Counted from the stretch's first letter, positions 16,990 to 26,387 are shown. The stretch: 36,060 nt of DNA from Spirochaetaceae bacterium (GCA_028818385.1 JAPPNY010000198.1:79615-115674); one strand, 5' to 3'. Translations and numbers: made by a program. The notes: generated from the letters alone by a model not told the origin.

Positions 16990-18366
16990 CTACTCGGTCT
17001 GGGTCAGGGCGAGTTGGATCGCGTCCGGCAGCCGCTGGACCTCCCGTGCGGAGATCAGGAACTCGCGGGCACCGTCGACTTCGGCGGCGTAGAAGTCCTG
17101 GTCATAGGGGATCAGGCCGACGTCGATACGTTCCGGCGGCCCGGGGTCGAGCACGTAGCCGATGCGGATCGTCGGCTCGCCGGCGGGGGCCTCGCCGGGC
17201 AGCTCGATGTCCGCGAGCAGCCCGATGATCGCCTGGTACAGCTTCTTGGCGGGATCCTCCGCGATGGCGGCGCCGTTCAGGGTGAAGGTCTCCTCCTCAC
17301 CGTCCTCGGCGGCGGGGATGACGTCGAGCGTATAGGACTCATCGCCGATCTCCACGGTCACCAGGTCGATCGCGGTGATGATGACCAGCGCCAGGAAGCG
17401 GCTGACCAGGTCGAACGGCGCGACGTCCATGAAGCGCTGCACGTCGCGTGCGTCGATGCCGTAGATCTTCGGGTCCTGGGCCTGCTTCACGTACAGGCGG
17501 TCGCGGCCGTAGCCCGAGCCGAACTGCAGGTGCAGGACGCCCCGGCCGTGGTTGACGACGATCTCCATGCGCGGCGGCGCCAGCCCGTAGGCGGTCGGGT
17601 CGTCGGCCTGGTCGGCGATGAACTCGTCGACGCGGATGGCCGACGCGGCGTTGATCAACTCCTCGACCTTCTCTCCGTCCGCGCCGCGCTGCATGGCGTA
17701 CGGCTGCACCATGACGTCGCGCGACATCACGTGCGGCATCCCGTGCGGCTCGAAGTAGCGGACGATCTCCGTGGTGCCGTGGTCGTTCGTCACCAGCAGC
17801 CGGTTCACGCTGGCGGTCTCCACGCGCGGCAGGCGGCGCACGCGCAGGTCCTCGATCGTCCAGGCCATCTGGTTCTTGTTGTTCTGCCAGACCGTGAATA
17901 CCCGCGAATCGCCGTCGATCATGATGTAGTCGGTGTTGCGGCTCGGCGTGCGGTCGCCGAACGTGACGGTGCGCTCGGTGCCGTCGGCCAGCTTGATCCG
18001 GCCGACGATGTCGCCGCGGTCCAGGCCGTAGATCGACAGGTCGTCAGGATCCTCCGCGATCACGTCGCGGGCCCAGAGCCGGGCGAACATGGACACGATC
18101 GTCAGGATCCGGTTCGGATCGAGGTCCGCGTCCTCGTGCCCGGGCACGAACCAGCTCGCGTCTTCGCTCCGGCGCAGCGACAGCCCGGTGTCGGGGGTGC
18201 GCAGGTCGATCTCCAGGATTTCCTCGTCCGGAACCTGGTGCACCTTGACGTTGTCGTCCGGGAGCGGCGGAAGAGGAGGCGGCGGTCGGTTGATCAGGAA
18301 CAGGTACGCGCCGACCAGCGCCGCGATCGCGACGCCGAAGACGGCCAGCAGGATTCCGCGCTTCAA
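16990..18366 (-). CDS. DUF4340-domain membrane-anchored protein
   Basis: A 458-residue protein with one N-terminal membrane helix (residues 4-26, GILLAVFGVAIAALVGAYLF) and a proline-rich linker PPPPLPPLP. A large extracytoplasmic beta-rich region follows, with the repeated pattern typical of DUF4340 (YGLDRGDIVGRIKLADG, then YGLAPPRMEIVV). It is the last gene of the Gld-like ABC module and starts 10 bases after the GldG-like gene. The start is TTG at 18366, supported by a purine-rich AGGGGCGGGG upstream and by the position of the membrane helix. DUF4340 proteins regularly accompany this exporter type, but their role is unknown. An auxiliary periplasmic part is likely. Confidence 0.88.
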   Translation of the reverse strand: MKRGILLAVFGVAIAALVGAYLFLINRPPPPLPPLPDDNVKVHQVPDEEILEIDLRTPDTGLSLRRSEDASWFVPGHEDADLDPNRILTIVSMFARLWARDVIAEDPDDLSIYGLDRGDIVGRIKLADGTERTVTFGDRTPSRNTDYIMIDGDSRVFTVWQNNKNQMAWTIEDLRVRRLPRVETASVNRLLVTNDHGTTEIVRYFEPHGMPHVMSRDVMVQPYAMQRGADGEKVEELINAASAIRVDEFIADQADDPTAYGLAPPRMEIVVNHGRGVLHLQFGSGYGRDRLYVKQAQDPKIYGIDARDVQRFMDVAPFDLVSRFLALVIITAIDLVTVEIGDESYTLDVIPAAEDGEEETFTLNGAAIAEDPAKKLYQAIIGLLADIELPGEAPAGEPTIRIGYVLDPGPPERIDVGLIPYDQDFYAAEVDGAREFLISAREVQRLPDAIQLALTQTE

Positions 18367-18376
18367 CGCCCCGCCC

Positions 18377-19813
18377 CTACAGGTGCCGGCGCCGCAGCCA
18401 GACCACCAGGCCGGCGCCGAGCACGATCAGCGGCACCACCACGACGACCGCGCCGGTGAAGATCCAGGTCGACAGGCTGTTGAGCCGCAGCGGCAGCATC
18501 AGCGTGAACTTGGGGCGCACGGAGATCGTCTCTTCCCGTTCGAAGACCCAGTTGATGCTGTTCACGATCAGGTCGACGTTGCCGGGAAACGATTGCTGGA
18601 AGTCCCCGCGCAGGAAGAAGGCGGTGGACAGCACGACGATGCGGGTGTCGTCGCCCTCGACGGTGGGCGCGGGGTCGGTGACGGCGACGCCGAGGTGGAA
18701 CGGCCCGCGGGCGTCGCCTTCCTGGGGCAGCAGCTCGCCGCTCTCGGTGGTGATGATCTCCGCGCGCGCGAACGCCTCCTCCGAGCTCTGCAGCAACGGC
18801 TGGATCTCCAGCGACCGGCGGCGCACCTCCAGCTCCTCGATCCACGCCGGCGCCGGCAGCAGGACCAGCCGCCGGTCGAGCGAGATGGGCGAGGTGATCG
18901 GGTGGCTCACCACTTCCGGCACCAGCAGGTTGGGCTGGTTCGGCAGGTGGCGGCGCGAGTCCTGCTCGAACACCCATTCCTGACGGAACTGCACGCCGTA
19001 GCTGCGCAGCAGGCCGTTGAGATTCACCATGTCGACGTCCGTGACCTTGCTGAGTGCGAAGATCGCCTTGCCGCCGCCCTCCAGGTAGGCGCGCAGCTTG
19101 GCCACCTCATCCTCGGTGTAATCCGTGGTCGGCGCGGTGACCATCACGATCGTCGCGTCGTCGGGGATCGCTTCCACCTGCTGCAGATTCAGGTCCTCCA
19201 GTGCGAAGTTCTCGATCTCCAGGATCGGCCGCAGCCCCAGAGCGGTGACGTTCTGCTCGCGGTGGCCGATGATCGAGTAGATCTTCGGGTCCTGGTCGGA
19301 GGTCACGAACAGCAGCGCGGAGGTGACCTGCTGCTCCACGTTGAGCCCGATCTGGCGGTTGTTCTGCGTCAGCCGTAGCGAGAAGACGCTGATCACGCGG
19401 TGCTTGTTCTCGGTCGCCACCACAAGGTCACCGGCCCGCAGGCCGCCCTCGTCGTCGAAGCGGTCCGCCTGCGTGGGACTGCGCTCCGGGTCGAGGGTCT
19501 TGACGGCGATGTTCTTGGACCGGTCGGCGTAGAGATTGAGGATGTCGTCGATCTCCGGATTCTCGTCGCCCAGCGCGTACACCCCGTAGATCGTCACCGG
19601 CTCCTCGATGCCGTCGGCCACCTGCCGGGACTGCTCGGACAGCGAGTAGATGCCGCTCTCGGTCAGGTCGAACTCGATGTCGAGCTGGTCGACCACCAGG
19701 TTGACCAGCACCAGCGCCGCCACCGCGATCAGGGAGACCAGCGTGGCGTAGCCGCCGTAGCGGACCTTCTTCTGGTCCTTGAAGTCGAACGACATCAGAT
19801 CCTTGAATGCCAT
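18377..19813 (-). CDS. GldG-like ABC auxiliary protein
   Basis: A 478-residue protein with an N-terminal membrane helix (about 21-43) and a large extracytoplasmic domain. A C-terminal helix (IFTGAVVVVVPLIVLGAGLV) then ends in LRRRHL. The segment DLTESGIYSLSEQSRQV after the first helix is the hallmark of GldG/ABC_transp_aux proteins. An AGGAGG-type SD precedes the ATG. In Bacteroidota GldG acts with GldF and GldA as an ABC complex tied to gliding. In other phyla the same set occurs without gliding, and its substrate is unknown. It sits 10 bases after the permease gene. Confidence 0.9.
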   Translation of the reverse strand: MAFKDLMSFDFKDQKKVRYGGYATLVSLIAVAALVLVNLVVDQLDIEFDLTESGIYSLSEQSRQVADGIEEPVTIYGVYALGDENPEIDDILNLYADRSKNIAVKTLDPERSPTQADRFDDEGGLRAGDLVVATENKHRVISVFSLRLTQNNRQIGLNVEQQVTSALLFVTSDQDPKIYSIIGHREQNVTALGLRPILEIENFALEDLNLQQVEAIPDDATIVMVTAPTTDYTEDEVAKLRAYLEGGGKAIFALSKVTDVDMVNLNGLLRSYGVQFRQEWVFEQDSRRHLPNQPNLLVPEVVSHPITSPISLDRRLVLLPAPAWIEELEVRRRSLEIQPLLQSSEEAFARAEIITTESGELLPQEGDARGPFHLGVAVTDPAPTVEGDDTRIVVLSTAFFLRGDFQQSFPGNVDLIVNSINWVFEREETISVRPKFTLMLPLRLNSLSTWIFTGAVVVVVPLIVLGAGLVVWLRRRHL

Positions 19814-19823
19814 GGTCCCCTCC

Positions 19824-20687
19824 TCAGGCCCAGCGCCGCTTGTCGATCATCCGTACCGTCAGCAGCAGGAAGAAGGCGCTGAAGGTCAGGTAGTAGACGA
19901 TCGGACTGAGGTTCAGCAGGCCGCGGGCGAAGGTGTCGTAGCGGTCCACCGGCGAGAACCAGACCAGGAACCGGTTGATGAAGGTGTCGTAGAAGGTGAT
20001 GTCCACCAGCACGATCACCACCACCGCGGCCGCCGCGACGACCGCCGCCCCGGCCGTGACGATGATGTTGCGGGTGGCCAGGAAGGTGAGCCCGGCCACG
20101 CCCGCGCCCAGCACCGCGGTGAAGATGATGCCGGCCGACTGGTCGGCGGGGATCAGCCGCTGCAGGCCGGGCATCACCCACATCAGGAACAGGGCGACGA
20201 ACGTGACGATCGCCGCCACCACCAGGCTCTCCGTGGTCGAGGAGATGAAGCAGCCGACCGCCACGAACGCGGCCGCCAGCAGCAGGAAGCCGACGTACGC
20301 GGTGACGATCTCACCGGCCGGCAGATCGCCGAAGAACGACAGCGCGACCGGATAGGTCACGGTGATCAGCAGCATCGTGACCAGCACGGTCATCGCGGCG
20401 CCGAACTTACCCAGGACGATGTCGGTGAGCTGCAGCGGCACGGTCAGGAGCAACTGGTCGGTGCGCAGCCGCCGTTCCTCCGTGAACAGCCGCATGGTGA
20501 GCACCGGGACGACGAAGATCAGCATGAAGCGCATCTGCGCCAGCACGCCGCCGTACAGCGGGCTGCGCGGGAACAGGATGCTGAAGGTGGCGGTGATGCC
20601 GAACAGCACCAGGAACAGGCCCATCGAGATGTAGCCGAAGGGCGATTGGAAGTAGGCGCGCAACTCGCGCCACCAGATGGCTGCCAC
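19824..20687 (-). CDS. ABC-2 type permease, GldF-like
   Basis: A 287-residue membrane protein with six hydrophobic segments. WWRELRAYFQSPFGYISMGLF is split by the first amphipathic/transmembrane junction typical of GldF and NosY permeases. FTEERRLRTDQLLLTVPLQ is the conserved first cytoplasmic loop that contacts the ATPase. The start is a GTG with AGGAGG about 8 bases upstream, 3 bases after the ATPase stop. It forms the exporter core with the GldA-like ATPase. Confidence 0.91.
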   Translation of the reverse strand: MAAIWWRELRAYFQSPFGYISMGLFLVLFGITATFSILFPRSPLYGGVLAQMRFMLIFVVPVLTMRLFTEERRLRTDQLLLTVPLQLTDIVLGKFGAAMTVLVTMLLITVTYPVALSFFGDLPAGEIVTAYVGFLLLAAAFVAVGCFISSTTESLVVAAIVTFVALFLMWVMPGLQRLIPADQSAGIIFTAVLGAGVAGLTFLATRNIIVTAGAAVVAAAAVVVIVLVDITFYDTFINRFLVWFSPVDRYDTFARGLLNLSPIVYYLTFSAFFLLLTVRMIDKRRWA

Positions 20688-20690
20688 TGT

Positions 20691-21632
20691 TCAAGCCTCC
20701 TGATCGGAATCGTCTTCGGTGAGCTGCAGGAAGATCTCCTCCAGCGTCACCTCCAGGGACCGCATGCCGAACAGCGGCAGCTTCGCATCGGCGAGGGCGT
20801 AGAAGATGGCCTCCCGCGGATCGGCCTGACCGGTGTCAACCTCCAGGTCGACGGTGCCGGTGGCTTCGCTCTGCCCGGTCACCCGCACCGACTCGACGCC
20901 GTTCACCTTCCCGAGCGCCGACTGGGCGGCGTCCGCCGTGCCCTTGATGCGAACCGACAACCGGCCGGTGCCGGCGAGCGCCTTGCCCAGGTTCTCGGCG
21001 GTGTCGCTGGCCACGATCTTGCCGTGGCTGATGATGATGATGCGCTCGCAGACCGCCGATACCTCGGGCAGGATGTGGGAGCTCAGGATGACGGTGCGCT
21101 GCTCGCCCAGCGTGCGCACCAGGTCACGCATCTCGATGATCTGGTGCGGGTCGAGCCCGATGGTCGGCTCGTCCAGGATGAGCGCCTTGGGGTCGCCGAC
21201 CAGCGCCTGCCCCAGGCCGACGCGCTGCCGGTAGCCCTTCGACAGGTTGCGGATCATGCGATCGGCGACGTGCTCGATGCCGACCGACCGCATGATCTGC
21301 TCATTGGCGTCGTCGCGGTCGACGCCCTTGACGCGCGCGACGAACCGCAGGTAGTCGCGCACGGTCATGTCGACGTACAGGGGCGGCAGCTCCGGCAGGT
21401 AGCCAAGCGTGCGCTTGGCGCCGATCGGATCCTCCAGGACGTCGATGCCGTCGACGGTCACCGTACCGTCGGTCGCGGACAGGAAGCCGGTGATGATGTT
21501 CATCGTCGTCGACTTGCCCGCGCCGTTCGGACCCAGGAAGCCGACGACCTCACCGGCTTCGACGCGGAAGCTGACGTCGTCCACGGCAGTGTGCGTGCCG
21601 TATCGCTTGGTGACGTTCGTTACCTCGATCAT
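20691..21632 (-). CDS. ABC transporter ATP-binding protein, GldA/CcmA-like
   Basis: A 313-residue ATPase. Walker A is GPNGAGKS at 34-41, the signature is LSKGYRQRVGL, Walker B is LILDEPTIGLD, and the switch His is in SSHIL. About 80 C-terminal residues form a beta-alpha domain (SVRIKGTADAAQ, SVRVTGQSEATG) usual in the GldA and NatA types. It is the first gene of the four-gene exporter module and of the 8.6-kb minus-strand run. It is transcribed away from the beta-propeller gene across a 93-base region, where its own promoter must lie; I could not place it. Confidence 0.93.
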   Translation of the reverse strand: MIEVTNVTKRYGTHTAVDDVSFRVEAGEVVGFLGPNGAGKSTTMNIITGFLSATDGTVTVDGIDVLEDPIGAKRTLGYLPELPPLYVDMTVRDYLRFVARVKGVDRDDANEQIMRSVGIEHVADRMIRNLSKGYRQRVGLGQALVGDPKALILDEPTIGLDPHQIIEMRDLVRTLGEQRTVILSSHILPEVSAVCERIIIISHGKIVASDTAENLGKALAGTGRLSVRIKGTADAAQSALGKVNGVESVRVTGQSEATGTVDLEVDTGQADPREAIFYALADAKLPLFGMRSLEVTLEEIFLQLTEDDSDQEA

Positions 21633-21687
21633 CGCCTCAGACCGTCATCGAATGTTGGGGTTGTTGATGCCGGGCGACCCGACATGC

Positions 21688-21717
21688 TTACGCCGCGTTC
21701 GGCGGACTCCTTACTAT
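21688..21717 (+). promoter_or_regulatory. Candidate sigma70-type promoter giving a leaderless transcript
   Basis: TACTAT at 21712-21717 matches the -10 consensus at five of six bases and lies in an AT-rich TTACTATATA patch that stands out here. The best -35 (TTACGC, 21688-21693) is poor, with an 18-base spacer. The expected start point at about 21724-21726 falls on the ATG of the beta-propeller gene, so the message may lack a leader. Confidence 0.45.
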
Positions 21718-21725
21718 ATAGAGCA

Positions 21726-22730
21726 ATGGTCGGGGAGAAGCAAGCTTCCGGCGGCTCCCGCTGCCTGGTGTCGACGATCTGCCGCGGCAGCGGACCCGGG
21801 GAGCCGTCCGGATACCTGTACGTCCTCGATCCGGAACGCGGCGTGCTGGGCTCCTGCCCGGTCCCGCCCTGCGAGCACCTGCACCGCGAACCCAACCCGC
21901 GCGGCGGCATCCGCGGCGGCCGCGGGCTCGCCGCCGACGGGGACACCGTGTACGTCGCCAACGGCGCGGAGGTGCTGCGCTTCGATCGCTCCTGGCATCG
22001 GCTCGCCGGCATCAGCCACCCGTGGTGCGGAAACGTCCATGACATCGCCGTCCACGACGACCGCCTGTGGGTATGCTCGACCGCCAACGACGCGCTGGCG
22101 GCCTTCGATGCGGCCGGCCGTCTGACCGACCTGGTGGACCTGCGGCCGGCGGCGGGACTGGCCGCGGACGGCTCGCGCTTTGCGGCGGCTCTCGACTATC
22201 GGGATCCCGCCGGGTACCCCCTGACGGCGACCAACCTTCTGCATGCCAACGGTGTCGCATTCGACGCCCACGGGGAGGCTCTGGTGACGCTCGGCCGGTC
22301 GGAGGCAGACGGCGAGGGGTGTCGCCGCGGGCTGATCGCCCGCGCCGATGCGCGCCGAGCCCCGATCCCGGTCGCCGACGACCTCCCGGTACCGATCCAC
22401 AACGTCCTGCCGATGCCCGACGGCACCCTCCTGACGCTCGACACCGGCGCCGGCACGCTCTGCATCCTGCGCGCCGACGGCACGGTCGCCGACTCCCTGA
22501 CGCTGGCACCGCCGGCCCCGCACGGGTTCCTGCGCGGCCTCTGCCGGGCAGGCGAATGCCGGCTGCTGGTCGGCGAGCGCAACCGGCTCCTGCTGGTCGA
22601 CCTGAAGAGCCGGACGGCCGACACGCTCGCGCTGAGCGATTCACCCCGCGAGGCGGTGTACGCGATCGCGCCGCTGCCTGCCGGCTTCGAACCGCTGCCG
22701 GCATCCCTGGTGCCCGAGCGTCACTGGTAG
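21726..22730 (+). CDS. Beta-propeller protein, NHL/SMP-30-like, function unknown
   Basis: A 334-residue protein whose repeats suggest a beta-propeller. Blades look like GRGLAADGDTVYVANGAEVLRFD, NVHDIAVHDDRLWVCST, NGVAFDAHGEALVTLGR, HNVLPMPDGTLLTLDT and GECRLLVGERNRLLLVDL (here separate stretches). No signal peptide or catalytic motif of the lactonase type is evident, so a cytoplasmic binding or lactonase-like role is guesswork. The ATG at 21726 fits a leaderless transcript; an ATG at 21684 would add 14 residues but overlies the promoter-like patch. Its end overlaps that of the convergent MFS gene by 10 bases. Confidence 0.75.
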   Translation: MVGEKQASGGSRCLVSTICRGSGPGEPSGYLYVLDPERGVLGSCPVPPCEHLHREPNPRGGIRGGRGLAADGDTVYVANGAEVLRFDRSWHRLAGISHPWCGNVHDIAVHDDRLWVCSTANDALAAFDAAGRLTDLVDLRPAAGLAADGSRFAAALDYRDPAGYPLTATNLLHANGVAFDAHGEALVTLGRSEADGEGCRRGLIARADARRAPIPVADDLPVPIHNVLPMPDGTLLTLDTGAGTLCILRADGTVADSLTLAPPAPHGFLRGLCRAGECRLLVGERNRLLLVDLKSRTADTLALSDSPREAVYAIAPLPAGFEPLPASLVPERHW

Positions 22731-23950
22731 CGCAGCAGCCGCGGGCTGCGCAGCGCGATCCACGCCGACAGCAGGATCAGCAGCACCCCGAAGATCACCA
22801 GCGCCATGCGCACGCCGAGCAGCTCGGCCAACGCGCCCGCCGGCAGGGCGCCGGCCGGCGTGAGCCCGAAGTTCATGGCGTAGATGCTCACCACCCGGCC
22901 GCGATACTCCGCGTTGGCCGACTCCAGCAGCAGCGCCTGGTTGAGCGCCCGCCGCAGCGCGTCGCCGACCCCGACCAGGACCGTCAGCCCGACCGCCACC
23001 GCGAGCACCGGCACCGTCCCGACCAGCGCCAGTCCCAGGCCGCTGGCCACGGCGCCGCCGATCAGCAGGGCGCCGCGCCAGCGGCGCCCGCTCCATGCCA
23101 CGTAGGACGCGCCGACGATCGCGCCCAGGCCGATCATGCTGGACAGCAACCCAAGGGTGCGCGGCCCCTGATCGTACACGTCGACGACCAGCACCGGCAG
23201 CAGGAACCGGTACGGCATGGCCAGCACGGTGAAGGCGAGCGCCACGACGATGAGCGCCACCAGCAGGCCGTCGTTGCGCACGTACCGCAGCCCGGCGCCG
23301 ATGTCGCGCAGAAACGACCGCTTCCCGGATGACGTCGACGCCCTCGGGCGAGCCGAATGGCGCACCAGGCTGGTGCAGAGGACGGCGAGCAGATCGGAGC
23401 CCAGGACCACGACATACACGCCGAACGGACCGATCGCGTCGTACAGGACCCCCGCGACCGCCGGACCCAGCAGGCCGGTGACGCTGAACGACACCGACAC
23501 CAGCGCCACGGCGTTGCCGGCCAGCTCCTCGCCGACGATGTCCGCGATCAGCGACTGGCGCGCGGGCACCACGAAGGCGAACGCCACCCCCTGGACCGCG
23601 GATGCGGCCAGCAAGTGACCCCAGACGACCACGTCGAGCTTGATCGCCACCGCCACCGAGGCCGCGCTCGCGGCGATCAGGAGCTGGCCGATCTGCAGGA
23701 TGCGCTTTCGAGGAAACCGGTCTGCCAGCGCCCCGCCGAACAGTGACAGTGTCAGCATGGGCAGCGCGAAGCCCATGCTGACCAGCCCCAGGATGAACGC
23801 CGAGTCTGTCAGCTCATAGGCGAGGTAACTCGCGGCGATGAACGTGGCCTGGTTGCCCCCCATGACGATGGAGTTGCCCAGCCACAGGTAACGAAAGTCA
23901 CGGTGGCGCATCGCGCTGAAGCGCGACGCCCACCCGGAGGCAAAGCGCAT
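22721..23950 (-). CDS. MFS transporter, EntS/MFS_3-like exporter
   Basis: A 409-residue membrane protein with about 12 hydrophobic segments. The N-terminus MRHRDFRYLWLGNSI and the loop GGALADRFPRKRILQ (motif A) are typical of the MFS_3 group of drug and siderophore exporters. The second half repeats the motif weakly around SGRRWRG. It follows the gamma-glutamyltransferase gene by 16 bases on the same strand, so it may export a product of that operon. The substrate is unknown. Confidence 0.92.
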   Translation of the reverse strand: MRFASGWASRFSAMRHRDFRYLWLGNSIVMGGNQATFIAASYLAYELTDSAFILGLVSMGFALPMLTLSLFGGALADRFPRKRILQIGQLLIAASAASVAVAIKLDVVVWGHLLAASAVQGVAFAFVVPARQSLIADIVGEELAGNAVALVSVSFSVTGLLGPAVAGVLYDAIGPFGVYVVVLGSDLLAVLCTSLVRHSARPRASTSSGKRSFLRDIGAGLRYVRNDGLLVALIVVALAFTVLAMPYRFLLPVLVVDVYDQGPRTLGLLSSMIGLGAIVGASYVAWSGRRWRGALLIGGAVASGLGLALVGTVPVLAVAVGLTVLVGVGDALRRALNQALLLESANAEYRGRVVSIYAMNFGLTPAGALPAGALAELLGVRMALVIFGVLLILLSAWIALRSPRLLRYQ

Positions 23951-23966
23951 CGAGTCGCGGCCGCCC

Positions 23967-25751
23967 TCACCATCCCAGCCCGTAGCCGATCACGGCACGG
24001 GGGGAAACGCCGCCGCGGATCACACCGCGCTCGGCGTCGATGCGGACGGCCATCGGCTTGCCGTGTCCCCACGGCCCGGTCATCCGCACCTCGTGTCCGC
24101 GCCGGCGCAGCTCGTCCAGCACGCCGGCGTCGATGCGGCTCTCGGCCGACACCCCCAGCGGATGGGCGCTGCGGGGATAGAACGACGACGGGAAGTGCGT
24201 GGAGTGCACGGTCGGCGCCTCCAGCGCCTCCTGCAGCGGCATGCCAAACACGGCGTGGTTCAGGAACACCTGCAGCGTCCACTGATCCTGGCCGTCGCCG
24301 CCGGGCGTCCCGAACGCCATCTCCGGCCGGCCGTCGCGGGTGACCAGGCTGGGGGTCAGCGTGGCGCGCGGCCGCTTGCGCCCCGCGGCGGCGTTGGCCC
24401 GGTTCGGGTTGAGGTAGAACATCTGCGCGCGGGTGCCGATCGGGAAGCCCAGCCCCGGCACGACCGGGGAGGAGCCGATCCAGCCGCCCGACGGGGTGCA
24501 GGCGACCATGTTGCCGTCGGCGTCGATCGCGTCGCAGTGCGTGGTGTCGCCCATGTGCGCGTGGCCGGCGCCCGACCCCGCCTCGCGGCCGGCGATCCCG
24601 AGCGCGGCCCGGTTGTCCGCCGCCACGTCCGCCAGCGGCAGCCTTTCGGCTCCCAGCGGTCCGGCGACCATCTCCACGGAGGCGTCGGCGCCGATCGCCT
24701 GCCGCCGTTCATCGGCATAACCGGCCGACAGCAGCCGCTCCAGCGGCACATCATCGTGGTCCGGGTCGCCGTAGTAGGCCTCGCGGTCGGCGAACGCGAG
24801 CTTCGCGCACTCGATGACGGTGTGCAGGTAGTCGGCCGTGTTGTGCCCTATGCCCTGCAGGTCGAAGCCGTCGAGCAGGCGAAGCTGCTGCAGGAAGACC
24901 GGTCCCTGCGTCCACGGCCCGCATTTGTGCACCTCGACGCCGCGGAAGTCGACGCTGCACGGCGTCTCCGCCGCCGCGCGCCAGGCGGCCATGTCGTCCA
25001 TGGTCAGCAGGCCGGCGTGCTCCTCACCGGTGGCGTCGAGCACCGGCTCGGCGATGAAGCGGACGATCGCTTCCGCGATCGGCCCCTGGTAGAAGGCGTC
25101 GCGCGCCGCCTCGATGCCGCGCTCCCGCCCGCCGCCGGAGGCCTCCTCGGCGGCCGCCATCGTGCGCAGCGTCGCCGCGAAGTCGGGGTTGCGGAACCGC
25201 TCCCCGGTTCGCGGGATGCGGCCCCCGGGGCAGTAGATGGCCGCCGTGGAGGGATAGCGCTCCAGGAACAGCCTGGCCTTGTCCTCGGTGCTGCGGCTGA
25301 ACGCCGGGTAGACCGGAAAGCCCTCTTCGGCCAACTCGATGGCGGGGGCCAGGATGTCCGCGAAGCGCAGGCGGCCGAAGCGCGCCACCGCGCACGCCCA
25401 CGTGTCCACGGTCGCCGGCACGCAAGCCGGCAGGAAGCCGTCGCCCGGGATCAGGTCGATGCCTTGCTCCCGGCAGTAGTCGATGGTGAGCGCCGCCGGC
25501 GAGCAGCCCATGCCGCTGATCGCGTACGGCCTGCCCTCCGCGGCCGAGTAGACCAGGGTCGGCGCCTCGCCGCCGATGCCGTTGGCGAACGGCTCCAGCA
25601 GGTTCAGGCAGATGCACATCGCCGCCGCCGCGTCGATGGCGTTGCCGCCCCGTTCCATGACGTGCGCGCCGGCCGCCGTGGCCAGATAGTGCCCGGAGGT
25701 GACCACGTAGTTGCGGCCCATGATCTCCGGGCGGGTCGTGAAGTCGCTCAT
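23967..25751 (-). CDS. Gamma-glutamyltransferase family protein
   Basis: A 594-residue Ntn-hydrolase of the gamma-glutamyltranspeptidase family. These enzymes self-cleave into two chains and then hydrolyse or transfer gamma-glutamyl groups. The cleavage site is GDTTHCDAID with Thr403 as the expected new N-terminal nucleophile. GNGIGGEAPTLVY-like (ANGIGG) in the large chain and GTPGGDGQ in the small chain fit the oxyanion and substrate sites. No signal peptide is present, unlike classical periplasmic GGT, so a cytoplasmic role or a different gamma-amide substrate is likely. The SD TAGGAG precedes the ATG. It lies 19 bases after an alpha/beta hydrolase gene. Confidence 0.93.
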   Translation of the reverse strand: MSDFTTRPEIMGRNYVVTSGHYLATAAGAHVMERGGNAIDAAAAMCICLNLLEPFANGIGGEAPTLVYSAAEGRPYAISGMGCSPAALTIDYCREQGIDLIPGDGFLPACVPATVDTWACAVARFGRLRFADILAPAIELAEEGFPVYPAFSRSTEDKARLFLERYPSTAAIYCPGGRIPRTGERFRNPDFAATLRTMAAAEEASGGGRERGIEAARDAFYQGPIAEAIVRFIAEPVLDATGEEHAGLLTMDDMAAWRAAAETPCSVDFRGVEVHKCGPWTQGPVFLQQLRLLDGFDLQGIGHNTADYLHTVIECAKLAFADREAYYGDPDHDDVPLERLLSAGYADERRQAIGADASVEMVAGPLGAERLPLADVAADNRAALGIAGREAGSGAGHAHMGDTTHCDAIDADGNMVACTPSGGWIGSSPVVPGLGFPIGTRAQMFYLNPNRANAAAGRKRPRATLTPSLVTRDGRPEMAFGTPGGDGQDQWTLQVFLNHAVFGMPLQEALEAPTVHSTHFPSSFYPRSAHPLGVSAESRIDAGVLDELRRRGHEVRMTGPWGHGKPMAVRIDAERGVIRGGVSPRAVIGYGLGW

Positions 25752-25770
25752 GCTCCTACCTCGGTTGTCG

Positions 25771-26382
25771 TCAGAGTTGGCTCAGGAAGGTGGCCGCGGC
25801 GGTCGCAGCCGCCGCGATGTTCTCCTCGATGGTGACGCCCGACCGCTTGCGCGGCATGTAGCCGTGGTCGCCGTCGGTGATCCAGGCGATGCGGATGCGT
25901 TCGGGCAGCCCAAAGGCCGGCACCTCGTCGCGGTTGCCGAACGGATCGCGCTCGCCCTGCACGATCAGGGCCGGAGTGCGCAGGTCATCCAGGTGCGCGG
26001 TGCGCAGGCGCTCCGGTTTCCCGGGCGGGTGGAAGGGATAGGCAAAGCAGACTAGGGCGCGCACGGCGCAGTCGTCGGCCACCATGCTGGCGATGCGCCC
26101 CCCCATCGAGCGGCCGGCGATCGCCAGCCCGGACGGATCGCCCAGCGCGGCGATCACCGAACGCCACGTGTCGATGAGCACCGGTTCGCGATCCGGCGCC
26201 TTGCGGCCGGCAGCCATGTACGGGAACGCAAAGCGGACCACGCGCAGCCCGTGCGATGCGAGCTCGCGCGCCAGGGTGACCATCGCGATGTGCTGCGGCC
26301 CCACCCCCGCGCCGTGCGCGAGCGCGATGGGCGGCCCGTCGGCAGGGCCGTCGAAGAGGAGCTCCGGAGTCGGGTCGGGCAC
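25771..26382 (-). CDS. Small alpha/beta hydrolase, KANL3/TEX30-like
   Basis: A 203-residue alpha/beta-fold hydrolase. The nucleophile elbow is GRSMGG with Ser92. The acid is Asp146 in QGERDPFG, the base is His173 in DGDHGYMPR, and LAHGAG near residue 22 is the oxyanion strand. These features resemble the KANL3/TEX30 group of dienelactone-hydrolase-like proteins. The GTG start lies 5 bases after the CoA-binding gene stop. The substrate is unknown. Confidence 0.9.
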   Translation of the reverse strand: MPDPTPELLFDGPADGPPIALAHGAGVGPQHIAMVTLARELASHGLRVVRFAFPYMAAGRKAPDREPVLIDTWRSVIAALGDPSGLAIAGRSMGGRIASMVADDCAVRALVCFAYPFHPPGKPERLRTAHLDDLRTPALIVQGERDPFGNRDEVPAFGLPERIRIAWITDGDHGYMPRKRSGVTIEENIAAAATAAATFLSQL

Positions 26383-26387
26383 GCGCG

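Noticed and set aside
19779..21683. A long plus-strand open frame joined to the beta-propeller gene
   Set aside because: The first 630 or so residues are antisense to three exporter genes and are low-complexity His/Asp/Gln/Arg sequence; only the part from about 21684-21726 onward looks like protein.
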